From positions 1-64,000 of the forward strand of contig CAVWLF010000003.1 in the NCBI GenBank assembly GCA_963755815.1: a DNA stretch of 64,000 nt, in the 5' to 3' direction. This DNA comes from Palsa-506 sp963755815. Its GTDB lineage: Bacteria > Actinomycetota > Actinomycetes > Streptosporangiales > Streptosporangiaceae. A model generated the notes under the pieces. That model was not told where the DNA came from. It saw only the letters and a program-made list of their open reading frames with translations, and searched no databases. Positions 1 through 8,005 of the stretch are shown piece after piece. Position numbers and translations under genes: made by a program. Numbering within the stretch: the first letter of the stretch is position 1; each line of letters opens with the position of its first letter.

Positions 1-58
1 CGCCGAGCCGCCGATCGAGCTCAACGGCCGGCGCAACCGCCCCTCCCGTAGCCGCTAG
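1..58 (+). CDS. possible 3' end of a gene entering from the left
   Basis: Reading from base 2, an open frame gives a short arginine-rich C-terminus ending in TAG at 56-58 (residues ...IELNGRRNRPSRSR). The codon use is GC-rich at third positions, as in genes here. Only about 18 codons are visible, so this could equally be non-coding sequence. No function can be given. Confidence 0.2.
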   Translation, partial: AEPPIELNGRRNRPSRSR

Positions 59-88
59 TCAGCGGCTCGGGAATCTGGCGGCACTGCG

Positions 89-703
89 TTAGTCCGGAGT
101 CTCCTGGTGGCGGATCATCCGGTCGATACGCCGGTCGGGGACGAGCCACATAATTGCCGGACCGACGAAGCAGGCCAGGGCAATGACAATTCCGGCCTGC
201 CCGCTCCGGTCGATCGCCAGGGCGCTGAGAATCCCGGCGAGGTAGAACAGCGGGGAGATCTTGCCCTTGATGTCGGTGCCGACCGCCTGCCGCAGCGGTG
301 ACTCCGGTCCCTGCAGCCGGATGATCACCGTCTGGAGCGTGAAGTACGCGGCGGCCGCGGCGAGCAGGTTGACACCGTAAATGATCACCGGGGCCTGCGC
401 AAAACTCGATTTGTTCATCCAGTCGGTCGTGAATGGGACCAGCGACAGGCAGAACAGCAGCGCCAGGTTGGCCCACAGCACCCCGCCGCTTACCTGCTTA
501 ACCAGCTGGAACATGTGGTGGTGGTTGTTCCAGTAGATGCCCACGTAGACAAAACTGACTAGATAGGCCAGCAGCCCCCCGCCGGTTGTGTGGACGAGGT
601 CGGAGAAGCGGTGGCCCTCGGGGACCCTCAGCCCCAGCACCATGATCGTGATGATGATCGCCAGTACCCCATCGCTGAACGCCTCCAGCCGGCTGGTCCT
701 CAC
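89..703 (-). CDS. TMEM175-family (DUF1211) integral membrane protein, putative K+ channel
   Basis: A 204-residue, strongly hydrophobic protein that starts with GTG. Its first helix carries the family signature R-x-x-A-F-S-D-G-V (residues ~5-13) and then continues as a long hydrophobic segment. About six membrane segments are visible, which is the usual number for one bacterial TMEM175 unit. Known bacterial TMEM175 proteins form tetrameric potassium-permeable channels; that this one conducts K+ is inference from the FSD motif. It is transcribed away from the oxidoreductase gene at 830, with about 126 bp between them, and nothing adjacent suggests a special role. Confidence 0.82.
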   Translation of the reverse strand: MRTSRLEAFSDGVLAIIITIMVLGLRVPEGHRFSDLVHTTGGGLLAYLVSFVYVGIYWNNHHHMFQLVKQVSGGVLWANLALLFCLSLVPFTTDWMNKSSFAQAPVIIYGVNLLAAAAAYFTLQTVIIRLQGPESPLRQAVGTDIKGKISPLFYLAGILSALAIDRSGQAGIVIALACFVGPAIMWLVPDRRIDRMIRHQETPD

Positions 704-829
704 GGCGACCGCTGGCCTTCACGCCCGGCCTCGCCGGCCTCGCCCTGGGCACCGCGCGGCCGCGGAACACAAGACGGATCTCCGGGGTTCTTGCACCTGC
801 GGCAAACCTTTCAACTGGCGGGGGACCCT

Positions 830-1855
830 GTGCTCATCGGCATCGACAGCTTCGTCTCGATCGTCACGGACCCGGACACCGGCGTGGACGTGACCCCGGT
901 CGAGCGGGTCCAGCACCTGCTGGAGGAGGTCGAGCGCGCTGACCAGGTCGGCCTCGACACCTACGGCATCGGCGAGCACCACCGGCGAGAGTACATGGAC
1001 TCCGCTCCCGCCGTCCTGCTGGCCGCCGCGGCCGCGCGAACGAGCCGTATCCGGCTGAACAGCGCGGTCGCGGTACTGAGCGCGAGCGACCCGGTTCGGG
1101 TCTTCCAGGAGTTCGCCACCCTCGACCTCATCTCGCAGGGCCGGGCCGACCTGATCGTGGGCCGCGGCTCGTTCACCGAAGCCTTCCCCCTCTTCGGGCT
1201 GGACCTCGGCGACTACGACGACCTGTTCTCCGAAAAGCTCGGCCTGCTGCTGCGCATCCGCGACAAGCCCGAGGTTTACTGGTCGGGCCGGCATCGCGCA
1301 TCGCTGACCGGCCAGGAGGTCTACCCGCGGCCGCTCCAGGACCCGCTGCCGATCTGGGTCGGAGTCGGCGGGACGCCCGAGTCCTTCGTCCGCGCCGGCG
1401 TCCTCGGCCTGCCGCTCATGGTCGCCATCATTGGCGGCCAGCCGGCCCGCTTCCGTCCTCTCGTCGACCTCTACCGTGAGGCCGGGCGCCAGGCTGGTCA
1501 CCCTGCTGAGCAGCTCAAAGTCGGCCTGCACTGCTTCGGCTTCGTGGGCGACACCGACCAGCAGGCCCGTGATGACTTCTACCCGGGCTGGGAGCAGATG
1601 TTCACCAAGGTCGGGAGGGAGCGCGGGTTCAGCCCGCCCAGCCGGCGGCAGTACGACGCGCAGTGCGGTCCCGACGGCGCTTTCCTCATCGGTGCCCCCG
1701 AGACCGTGGCGAAGAAGATCCTGCGCATCTCCGCGGACCTCGGCGGTATCGAGCGGATGGCCATGCAGATGACGAATGTCCGGCTGGCTCACGCCAGCCT
1801 GCTGCATGGCATCGAACTGCTCGGCACCGAGGTCGCCCCGCTCGTGCGGGGTTAG
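830..1855 (+). CDS. LLM-class (luciferase-like) flavin-dependent oxidoreductase
   Basis: A 341-residue TIM-barrel protein of the luciferase-like monooxygenase superfamily. Visible family features are the early GIDSFVS strand, the GEHHR segment near residue 47, the RIRLNSAVAVLS strand, the GRADLIVGRGSF segment and the 'LPIWVGVGGTPES' strand. Members use FMN or F420 for hydride transfer or monooxygenation; the substrate is unknown. The open frame extends upstream to 590, but that part has no family similarity. I chose the GTG at 830 because a GGGGGA stretch lies just upstream and the family N-terminus begins there. The TetR gene follows on the opposite strand. Confidence 0.85.
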   Translation: MLIGIDSFVSIVTDPDTGVDVTPVERVQHLLEEVERADQVGLDTYGIGEHHRREYMDSAPAVLLAAAAARTSRIRLNSAVAVLSASDPVRVFQEFATLDLISQGRADLIVGRGSFTEAFPLFGLDLGDYDDLFSEKLGLLLRIRDKPEVYWSGRHRASLTGQEVYPRPLQDPLPIWVGVGGTPESFVRAGVLGLPLMVAIIGGQPARFRPLVDLYREAGRQAGHPAEQLKVGLHCFGFVGDTDQQARDDFYPGWEQMFTKVGRERGFSPPSRRQYDAQCGPDGAFLIGAPETVAKKILRISADLGGIERMAMQMTNVRLAHASLLHGIELLGTEVAPLVRG

Positions 1856-1920
1856 CTCCCGGGCCGCCATCGGCCTCATCACGCGCTGGCCGCGGCGATG
1901 GCTCATGTCAGAAGGCGCGT

Positions 1921-2475
1921 TTACCGATGGCTGGTGCCGTAGCGCAGCCCGTCGACGAGCAGCGCGACCATGCGCTCGGCGCGGCCGGGCCCGTCATTGT
2001 GGGCCGACATGCACAAGCTCGCGACCGCGCCCAGGAGATCCTCAGGATCGACATCGGCGCGGACCTCGCCGGCGGCGGCGGCGGAATCAAGCAGGGTCCG
2101 GAAAGCGGGCTGGAGCCGCTGCTGGAAGTAAGCGGGCAACGGGTCGAAGGCCGGGTTGCCAGAGTGCAGGGCCGTGGCTAGCCCGCGTTTGGTGGCAATG
2201 AAGGCCGCGTATCGCTGCATCCATCTGGCGAGCGCCTCGAAGGGCGGGTACTCGGCGGCCAGGATCGGCGCTTCGGCCGCGCAGGCGTCGATTTCGCGCC
2301 GGAAGACGGCTGCGATCAGGTCCGAGCGCTGCGGAAAGTGCCGATACACGGTGCCGACGCCGAGGCCGGCCTGTTCCGCGATCTCCCGCACCGGCGCGTC
2401 CACCCCGGAGGTCGCGAACACTGCCTTGGCCGCCTGGAGCAGTGCATCGAGGTTGCGCTGCGCATCGGCGCGCAC
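1921..2475 (-). CDS. TetR/AcrR-family transcriptional regulator
   Basis: A 184-residue regulator with a GTG start. The N-terminal helix-turn-helix is clear: 'VREIAEQAGLGVGTVYRHFP' at about residues 28-47, followed by a ligand-binding helical domain. It is divergent from the SDR gene at 2683. The ~207 bp between them contains an inverted repeat and a direct repeat overlapping a promoter-like sequence, so this protein most likely represses the SDR/LLM pair and perhaps itself. The ligand is unknown. Confidence 0.88.
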   Translation of the reverse strand: MRADAQRNLDALLQAAKAVFATSGVDAPVREIAEQAGLGVGTVYRHFPQRSDLIAAVFRREIDACAAEAPILAAEYPPFEALARWMQRYAAFIATKRGLATALHSGNPAFDPLPAYFQQRLQPAFRTLLDSAAAAGEVRADVDPEDLLGAVASLCMSAHNDGPGRAERMVALLVDGLRYGTSHR

Positions 2476-2573
2476 GCGCCGATCCGCGCGGTCGGGAGGG
2501 CGGACTGATCAATTTCGTCTTCCGATTTGCTGCTCACCACGGGCCTGCTTTGGTCGCTCTAACGGGCACCAGC

Positions 2574-2625
2574 TTGCAAGCGGACGAGTGTTCCGTTTAC
2601 GATACGGAATGTCGTTCCGCTTACG
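2574..2625 (+). promoter_or_regulatory. promoter with TetR-type operator between the TetR and SDR genes
   Basis: A -35-like TTGCAA (2574-2579) and -10-like TACGAT (2598-2603) are 18 bp apart, facing the SDR gene. The -10 lies inside the inverted repeat TTCCGT-7-ACGGAA (2591-2609). An 11-bp direct repeat, TTCCGTTTACG at 2591-2601 and TTCCGCTTACG at 2615-2625, adds a third half-site. A repressor bound here would cover the -10 box. Binding by the adjacent TetR protein is inference. Confidence 0.55.
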
Positions 2626-2682
2626 CCAAGCTAGCGCAGCGCGGCGGTGCTGACAACAAGCCGAGGAACAAGGGAGATAACC

Positions 2683-3441
2683 ATGCAGGACAAGCCCGTG
2701 GCCCTGGTCACCGGGGCCAACCAGGGAATCGGTCTCCAGATCGCGAAGGATCTCGCTGCGCATGGCTTCACCGTGCTGGTCGGATCGCGTGACCTCGGGC
2801 GCGGGGAGGAGGCGGCCCGGACGATCGACGGAGACGCCCGCGCGCTCCAGCTCGACGTGACAGATCAGGCTTCGATCGCCGCCGCGGCGGAGCACGTCCG
2901 GGACGAGTTCGGCCGCATCGACGTACTGGTCAACAACGCGGCTATCTCGAATACCAGCAAGCAGCCCGGCATGTCCATCCAGGAGCACGCCGCGCTGACC
3001 CGCCCGAGCAACGTGTCCCTCGATGAAATGCGCGCGGTGTGGGAGACGAACGTGTTCGGCGTTCTCGCCGTTTACCAGGCGATGCTGCCGCTGCTGCGCG
3101 CGGCGCCGGCCGCCCGCATCGTTAACGTGTCGAGCGGAGTTGGCTCGCTGACGATGAACGCGGACCCGGCCTACGCCCACCGCTCAGTCTTCGGCCCCGT
3201 CTACCCGGCCTCCAAGACGGCGCTCAACGCCATCACTCTCGCCATGGCGATCGAGCTGGAGCCGGCCGGGATCAAGGTCAACGCCGTCTCCCCGGGCTTC
3301 ACCAAGACGAACCTCAACAACTACGCGGGCACGGAGACGGTCGAGGAGGGCGCGAGCGAAGCGGTGCGCGTCGCGCTGCTCGGCCCGGACGGCCCGACCG
3401 GCACGTTCACGCACGCGAAGCTCGGAACGCTCCCGTGGTAG
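2683..3441 (+). CDS. SDR-family NAD(P)-dependent oxidoreductase
   Basis: A 252-residue classical short-chain dehydrogenase. It shows the nucleotide motif TGANQGIG near residue 10, the NNAA motif, a serine in 'NVSSGVG' and the active-site YxxxK as 'YPASK'. A good ribosome site (AAGGGAG, 2670-2676) sets the ATG at 2683 rather than the earlier in-frame start at 2647. It is close upstream of the LLM gene at 3450 (9 bp), so the two are probably one operon. The substrate is unknown; proteins of this layout often reduce small carbonyl compounds. Confidence 0.88.
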   Translation: MQDKPVALVTGANQGIGLQIAKDLAAHGFTVLVGSRDLGRGEEAARTIDGDARALQLDVTDQASIAAAAEHVRDEFGRIDVLVNNAAISNTSKQPGMSIQEHAALTRPSNVSLDEMRAVWETNVFGVLAVYQAMLPLLRAAPAARIVNVSSGVGSLTMNADPAYAHRSVFGPVYPASKTALNAITLAMAIELEPAGIKVNAVSPGFTKTNLNNYAGTETVEEGASEAVRVALLGPDGPTGTFTHAKLGTLPW

Positions 3442-3449
3442 GCGGCCCC

Positions 3450-4325
3450 ATGGCGCCAGCCCCCCGGCCTCATTTCGGGATCATGACCGCCCCGCAACAG
3501 GTCGGCTACCGCGACATCCTGCGGGTCTGGCGCGAGGCGGACACCATCCCGGAGATCGAGCATGCCTGGCTGTTCGATCACCTCATGCCGATCGGTGGCG
3601 ACCCGGACGGACCGGCCTACGAAGGCTGGACCCTGCTGTCGGCCCTCGCCGCGCAAACCGAACGACTGCGCCTCGGGCTGCTCGTGACGAGCAACCGGTT
3701 CCGGCCGCCCGCGATGCTGGCCAAGATCGCCGCCACCGTCGACGTCGTCTCCGGCGGACGGCTCGATTTCGGGATCGGCGCCGGCTCACGACCTGGCCAC
3801 CCCGTGGCCCGGCGCGAGTACGAGGCGCACGGCCTGCCTTTCCACGACTTCGCGTACTCCGTGGGGAGCCTCGCCGAAGCGTGCACCGTTATCCGTCGGT
3901 TGTGGACCGAGACCGAGCCGTTCGACTTCGATGGCAGCTACGTCCGCCTCGCCGGCGCGTTCTGCAACCCCAAGCCAGTACAGCGCCCGCACCCGCCGAT
4001 CCTTATCGGCGGGCGCTCGGCCCCCGTGCTGCGGGTGGCCGCCGAGCACGCCGACGGGTGGAACATCCCCGGCGGTGACCTCGATGACGCCGTCCGGCGC
4101 AGCGCGCTGCTGGACCGCTACTGCACGGAGATCGGCCGCGATCCCGCCTCGGTCACCCGCTCCATCCATCTGGCCGTCTCCTACGACCAGCCCGGAATCA
4201 CCCGGGACGCGATCGGCGAGGCCATCGAGGCCGGCTTCCGGCACATCGTCCTCGGCCTGCCAGCGCCCTACCCCGCCAACGTCGCGCGGTGGGTCACCGA
4301 CGAGCTCGTCATCACGTCGCCTTAG
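3450..4325 (+). CDS. LLM-class F420-dependent oxidoreductase
   Basis: A 291-residue luciferase-like protein. Family features are 'AWLFDHLMPIG' (F420-type LLMs carry this near residue 40), 'LRLGLLVTSNRFRPPAMLAK', 'GRLDFGIGAGSR' and 'PHPPILIGGRSAPVLRVAAEHADGWN'. These match the F420-dependent glucose-6-phosphate-dehydrogenase-like and reductase branch. The in-frame GTG at 3435 overlaps the SDR stop; I prefer the ATG at 3450. Co-transcription with the SDR suggests a common redox step. The substrate is unknown. Confidence 0.85.
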   Translation: MAPAPRPHFGIMTAPQQVGYRDILRVWREADTIPEIEHAWLFDHLMPIGGDPDGPAYEGWTLLSALAAQTERLRLGLLVTSNRFRPPAMLAKIAATVDVVSGGRLDFGIGAGSRPGHPVARREYEAHGLPFHDFAYSVGSLAEACTVIRRLWTETEPFDFDGSYVRLAGAFCNPKPVQRPHPPILIGGRSAPVLRVAAEHADGWNIPGGDLDDAVRRSALLDRYCTEIGRDPASVTRSIHLAVSYDQPGITRDAIGEAIEAGFRHIVLGLPAPYPANVARWVTDELVITSP

Positions 4326-4419
4326 GGAACGGAAATGAGGTGCGCCGGGGCTCCGCTCACCACCACGGGCACGAAACCGTGTCTTACGTGTGCCGCACCA
4401 AATGCTTGTTGCGCATCTA

Positions 4420-4454
4420 TTGCGTGATACGCAAGTTCGTCCTACGATGAGGGC
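4420..4454 (+). promoter_or_regulatory. promoter plus palindromic operator of a leaderless TetR gene
   Basis: TTGCGT (4420-4425) and TACGAT (4443-4448) are 17 bp apart and fit -35 and -10 boxes. The -10 ends only 6 bp before the ATG at 4455, so transcription should begin at or next to the A of the start codon: a leaderless mRNA, which is common in actinomycetes. A perfect inverted repeat TTGCGT-GAT-ACGCAA (4420-4434) covers the -35 and is a natural site for the encoded TetR repressor. Confidence 0.6.
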
Positions 4455-5099
4455 ATGGCCATCGCATCAGCAGCTACGGGACACCCGCCCCTGCGGCGCC
4501 GCGACCAGCAGAAGGAGGAGACCCGCCTCGACCTGGCGATCGCTGCCTTTGAGCTCGCCCGGGCGGAGGGGCTGGCCAACGTGCGGGTCCCGCAGATTGC
4601 CGAGGCGGCCGGTGTCTCGCCCCGGACGTTCAACAACTACTTCCCCAGCAAAGAGGCGGCGATCGTCTGGCCGACCACGCTGCGGGCCGCCCGGCTGGCC
4701 AGCGACCTGGCCGAACGGCCGGCGGGCGAGCCGCTGGCCGACGCGCTAGTCGCCTCCGTCACCGGGCTCTACGGGCCGAAGGGCCAGGATGGCCTGCCGG
4801 ATGGCTGGCTGGACGGCTTCCGCGCCCTGGTGGCGGCCGAGCCGGCGCTGCACGGTGAGTACCTCAAGGCGATGGCGACCGGCGAGCGCGCCCTGGCCGG
4901 GGCCATCGCCCACCGCAGCGCGGCCGCCGCCGACGCGCTTGAGCCGCTGGTGCTCGCCGCGGTGGTCGTCGCAGCCGAGCGAGCCGCCGTCCTGCACTGG
5001 TTCCGCCAGGCAGCACCGCGCACCCCGCTGGTCGAAGTGGTCCGGGCCGCCGTCGGCCTGGCCGTTCGGGGAACCGGTCCCGGCGCCACCAGCTCCTAG
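4455..5099 (+). CDS. TetR-family regulator of an ABC exporter operon
   Basis: A 214-residue regulator. The helix-turn-helix is 'VRVPQIAEAAGVSPRTFNNY' (about residues 43-62), followed by an alanine-rich helical ligand domain. There is no ribosome site; the start sits 6 bp after a -10 box, consistent with leaderless translation. The next genes are a small membrane protein, an ABC ATPase and an ABC-2 permease on the same strand, the usual arrangement for a drug-responsive, self-repressing exporter operon. The inducer is unknown. Confidence 0.88.
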   Translation: MAIASAATGHPPLRRRDQQKEETRLDLAIAAFELARAEGLANVRVPQIAEAAGVSPRTFNNYFPSKEAAIVWPTTLRAARLASDLAERPAGEPLADALVASVTGLYGPKGQDGLPDGWLDGFRALVAAEPALHGEYLKAMATGERALAGAIAHRSAAAADALEPLVLAAVVVAAERAAVLHWFRQAAPRTPLVEVVRAAVGLAVRGTGPGATSS

Positions 5100-5143
5100 C
5101 CACCGGCCAGGCGATCACCACCAGAACGGAAAGGAGTCATCCC

Positions 5144-5347
5144 ATGCTGTTTTTCTTCCGGGGCCGCAACGGTCCCGTCGCCCGCGCCGTCATCGGAGCC
5201 ATCCTGCTGGCCGTCGGGCTCGTCCTCCGGCACGGGGCGCTACTCGCCGGGATCGGGGCCGTCCTGCTCATCTGGGGCGGGATCGGCGCGCTCAGCGCCT
5301 GGCGCGCTCGCCGCCAGCACGATAGCAACGGGGACCGGACGCCGTGA
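5144..5347 (+). CDS. small membrane protein
   Basis: A 67-residue protein with two hydrophobic segments (about residues 12-30 and 32-50) ending in a charged tail. It is preceded by a strong ribosome site (AAAGGAG) and its stop overlaps the GTG of the ABC ATPase (GTGA), so it is translated with the exporter. I do not recognise a family; by position it could be a small accessory subunit. Confidence 0.7.
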   Translation: MLFFFRGRNGPVARAVIGAILLAVGLVLRHGALLAGIGAVLLIWGGIGALSAWRARRQHDSNGDRTP

Positions 5348-6267
5348 GCGCCATCGTGATCGACCGTCTCACCAAGCACTTCGGGGACTTCACGGCCGTC
5401 GACGGCGTGAGCCTCGACGTGCCCGACGGGCAGCTGGTCGCCATGCTCGGGCCCAACGGGGCGGGCAAGACCACCACGCTGGAGATCCTCGAGGGCTTCA
5501 TCGCCCCGACCGCCGGCACCGTGCGGGTGCTCGGCGTCGATCCCCGCCGCGGCGGCCGCCGGTGGCGGGCCCGGATCGGGCTCGTCCTCCAGTCGACGAG
5601 TCTCGACGCCGAGCTCACCGTCCGCGACACGCTGAGCGTGTTCGCCGGGCTCTACCCGGCGCCGCGGCCCGTCGGTGAGGTCCTCGAGCTGGTCGACCTG
5701 GCCGACGACGCCGAGACCCGGGTCGGCGCCCTCTCCGGCGGCCAGCGCCGCCGGGTCGACGTCGCCATCGGCATCATCGGCCGGCCGGAGGTCCTGTTCC
5801 TCGACGAGCCGACCACCGGGCTCGACCCCGAAGCCCGGCGGCGAGCGTGGACCGCGGTGGAGAACCTCACCGCCACCGGCACCACCGTGATGCTCACCAC
5901 CCATTACATCGACGAGGCTGAGCACCTCGCCAGCCGGCTGGTCCTCCTGGCCGCCGGGCGGGTCGTGGCCGATACCACCCCCGAAGGGCTGCGCTCGCGA
6001 GGCGGGCCTGCCACCATCCGCTGGCGGCTCGCCGCCGGCGCGCCGCTCGCCGACCTGCCCGCCACCCTCGCCGGGCACGTCGATCGTGACGCCAATGCGC
6101 TCGTGGTCCGCGCCGCGGACATCACCGTGGCCCTGCGGGACCTGCTGGCCTGGGCCGACCGTCACCACCTCGACCTGGCCGGCCTCGAGGTCGGCCCGCC
6201 CAGCCTCGAAGACGCCTACCTGGCCGCCATCGGCGCGCCCCGGACACCGGAAGGAGCCCTCTCATGA
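5344..6267 (+). CDS. ABC exporter ATP-binding protein (drug/antibiotic type)
   Basis: A 307-residue ATPase. The Walker A is GPNGAGKTT (about residues 37-45), the Q-loop is in 'GLVLQSTSLD', the signature is LSGGQRRR, the Walker B is 'EVLFLDEPTTGLDP' and the switch His is in 'LTTHYIDEAE'. The C-terminal extension and sequence style match DrrA/CcmA-like ATPases that pair with a separate ABC-2 permease. It overlaps both neighbours by 4 bp. It energises export by the permease at 6264; the cargo is unknown. Confidence 0.9.
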   Translation: MSAIVIDRLTKHFGDFTAVDGVSLDVPDGQLVAMLGPNGAGKTTTLEILEGFIAPTAGTVRVLGVDPRRGGRRWRARIGLVLQSTSLDAELTVRDTLSVFAGLYPAPRPVGEVLELVDLADDAETRVGALSGGQRRRVDVAIGIIGRPEVLFLDEPTTGLDPEARRRAWTAVENLTATGTTVMLTTHYIDEAEHLASRLVLLAAGRVVADTTPEGLRSRGGPATIRWRLAAGAPLADLPATLAGHVDRDANALVVRAADITVALRDLLAWADRHHLDLAGLEVGPPSLEDAYLAAIGAPRTPEGALS

Positions 6268-7151
6268 CCGGCTCCGCTGGTGCCGCGGCCGGCCGGATGC
6301 CGGGCGCCGGGCGCCTGCTCGCAACGCAGATCAGCTACCAGGCGCGGCTGCTGGCCAGCGGCCGGGCCATCACCATCGGCGTCGGGCTGCCCGTCATCCT
6401 GCTCTTCGCCTCCCACGGTACCCACCGCCAGGCCGGCGCCGCCGGCATCGCCGGCTACGCCGTGTTCGGGCTCACGCTCACGGCCTGGAACACCTACGGC
6501 GTCCGCCTCGTCGCCGCGCGGGAGGCCGGCGTCCTCAAGCGGTGGCGGGCCACGCCGCTCCCGCGCTGGTGCTACTTCCTCGGCCGCATCGTGGCCACCG
6601 TGGTGGTGGCGGTGGCCGCCGGAGCGGCCACGGTCGCGGCGGGCGTCCTCCTCTACGGCACCCACCTGACGGTGAGCGGCGCCCTCGGCGCGCTCGTCGC
6701 CTTTGTGCTCGGCGGCTTCGCCTGGGCCGCGACCGCCACCGCCCTCACGGCGGTGATCCCCACGGTCGAGGCGGCCGCGCCCACCCTCATGCTCACTTAC
6801 TTCCCGGTGATCATCATCTCGGGCATCTTCGGCGCCATCAGCGAGCCGCACTGGCTGGCCACGATCGCCAGCTACCTCCCGGCCCAGCCGCTCGCCGGCG
6901 CCGTCGCCAGCTCACTCCAGCACACCGCCGGCCACCCGCTGTTCCCGGCCCGTGACCTCGTCGTCCTCGCCGTGTGGGCCGTGGCCGGGCTCGCGGCCGC
7001 CATCGCCACCTTCCGCTGGGAACCCCATCGGCCGGCCCCGCGGCGGCCCGCCCGGAAAACGCCAGCCGGGGACGGGCCGGAAACCATGACGGCGCCCCCG
7101 GCGCTCGCGGCGCAGTCAGGCCAGGACTCCCGGCCGGCGGCCAGGCGATGA
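6264..7151 (+). CDS. ABC-2 type transporter permease
   Basis: A 295-residue membrane protein with about six hydrophobic helices and the ABC-2 style segment 'VLKRWRATPLPRWCYFLGRI' near residue 90. The long proline/arginine/alanine-rich tail (about residues 250-295) is not part of the usual family core. The start overlaps the ATPase stop (ATGA). With the ATPase at 5344 it would form an exporter of the DrrAB kind. The last ~40 residues are low complexity. Confidence 0.85.
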   Translation: MTGSAGAAAGRMPGAGRLLATQISYQARLLASGRAITIGVGLPVILLFASHGTHRQAGAAGIAGYAVFGLTLTAWNTYGVRLVAAREAGVLKRWRATPLPRWCYFLGRIVATVVVAVAAGAATVAAGVLLYGTHLTVSGALGALVAFVLGGFAWAATATALTAVIPTVEAAAPTLMLTYFPVIIISGIFGAISEPHWLATIASYLPAQPLAGAVASSLQHTAGHPLFPARDLVVLAVWAVAGLAAAIATFRWEPHRPAPRRPARKTPAGDGPETMTAPPALAAQSGQDSRPAARR

Positions 7152-7227
7152 GATCTCTGACCCGGCCCGCATATCAGGGATAATCAGATCGCCGCGCCGA
7201 GCCCGCGGCGCGGGGGGACCTGCCGCG

Positions 7228-7989
7228 ATGGTGGTGCCCGCCGCTGCAACCAGGCGAATGGCGCACGAGGTCATGACCGAACAGGACAGCAAGGTCGCCA
7301 TCATCACCGGAGGTTCTCAGGGCATCGGAGCCGGTCTCGTCGCCGCGTACCGGCAGCGGGGCTGGGCCGTCGTGGCCGCTTCCCGGACGATCAAGCCCAC
7401 CGGGGACACCGGCGTGCTCACCGTCGCCGGGGACGTGTCCGAGCCCGCCACGGCCGGCCGGATCATCAGCGCGGCACTTGAGCGCTTCGGGCGCATCGAC
7501 ACCCTGATCAACAACGCCGGCCTCTACATCGCCAAGCCGTTCACCGACTACACCGCTGACGACTACGCGGCTATCGTCGGCGTCAACCTCACCGGATTCT
7601 TCTGGCTGACTCAGCGGGCCATCGCCGAGATGCTCCAGCGAGGCCGCGGCCATGTGGTCAACATCAGCGCCACCATCGCCGACTACGCCGACTCCGGCAC
7701 GCCCTGCGTCCTGACCGCGCTCACCAAGGGCGGCCTCGCCGCGGCCACCAGGTCACTGGCCATCGAGTACGCCTCCCGCGGCATCCGGGTCAACGCGGTC
7801 TCGCCGGGCATCATCCAGACGCCGGTGCATCCGGCGGAGAGCTACGCCGGGCTCGGCGCGCAGCTCCCCCCGGTTGGGCATGTCGGCCAGGTCAGCGACA
7901 TCGTCGGCGGCATCCTGTTCCTGGAGTCAGCACCGTTCATCACCGGCGAGATCCTGCACATCGACGGCGGCCAGATCGCCGGCCACTGA
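7228..7989 (+). CDS. SDR-family protein lacking the catalytic tyrosine
   Basis: A 253-residue SDR fold: TGGSQGIGAG nucleotide motif, NNAG, 'HVVNISAT' and the conserved C-terminal 'GIRVNAVSPGIIQTPVHP' and 'TGEILHIDGG'. The YxxxK site reads T-A-L-T-K ('LTALTKGGL'), so the usual Tyr is a Thr while the Lys remains. Either catalysis differs from classical SDRs or the protein has another role. The start may be 7228 (GGGGGGA upstream) or the internal ATG at 7273. It stands alone on its strand between the exporter operon and an opposite-strand gene. Confidence 0.82.
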   Translation: MVVPAAATRRMAHEVMTEQDSKVAIITGGSQGIGAGLVAAYRQRGWAVVAASRTIKPTGDTGVLTVAGDVSEPATAGRIISAALERFGRIDTLINNAGLYIAKPFTDYTADDYAAIVGVNLTGFFWLTQRAIAEMLQRGRGHVVNISATIADYADSGTPCVLTALTKGGLAAATRSLAIEYASRGIRVNAVSPGIIQTPVHPAESYAGLGAQLPPVGHVGQVSDIVGGILFLESAPFITGEILHIDGGQIAGH

Positions 7990-8005
7990 CCCGGCGCCCG
8001 GCGGC

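Noticed and set aside
719..1906. A 395-codon open frame on the minus strand across the LLM gene
   Set aside because: It is a GC-rich antisense shadow of the luciferase-like gene; its residues are His/Arg/Asp/Gly-rich with no family signal.
5137..6168. A 343-codon antisense frame over the ABC ATPase
   Set aside because: It mirrors the ATPase coding strand and lacks any domain or ribosome site.
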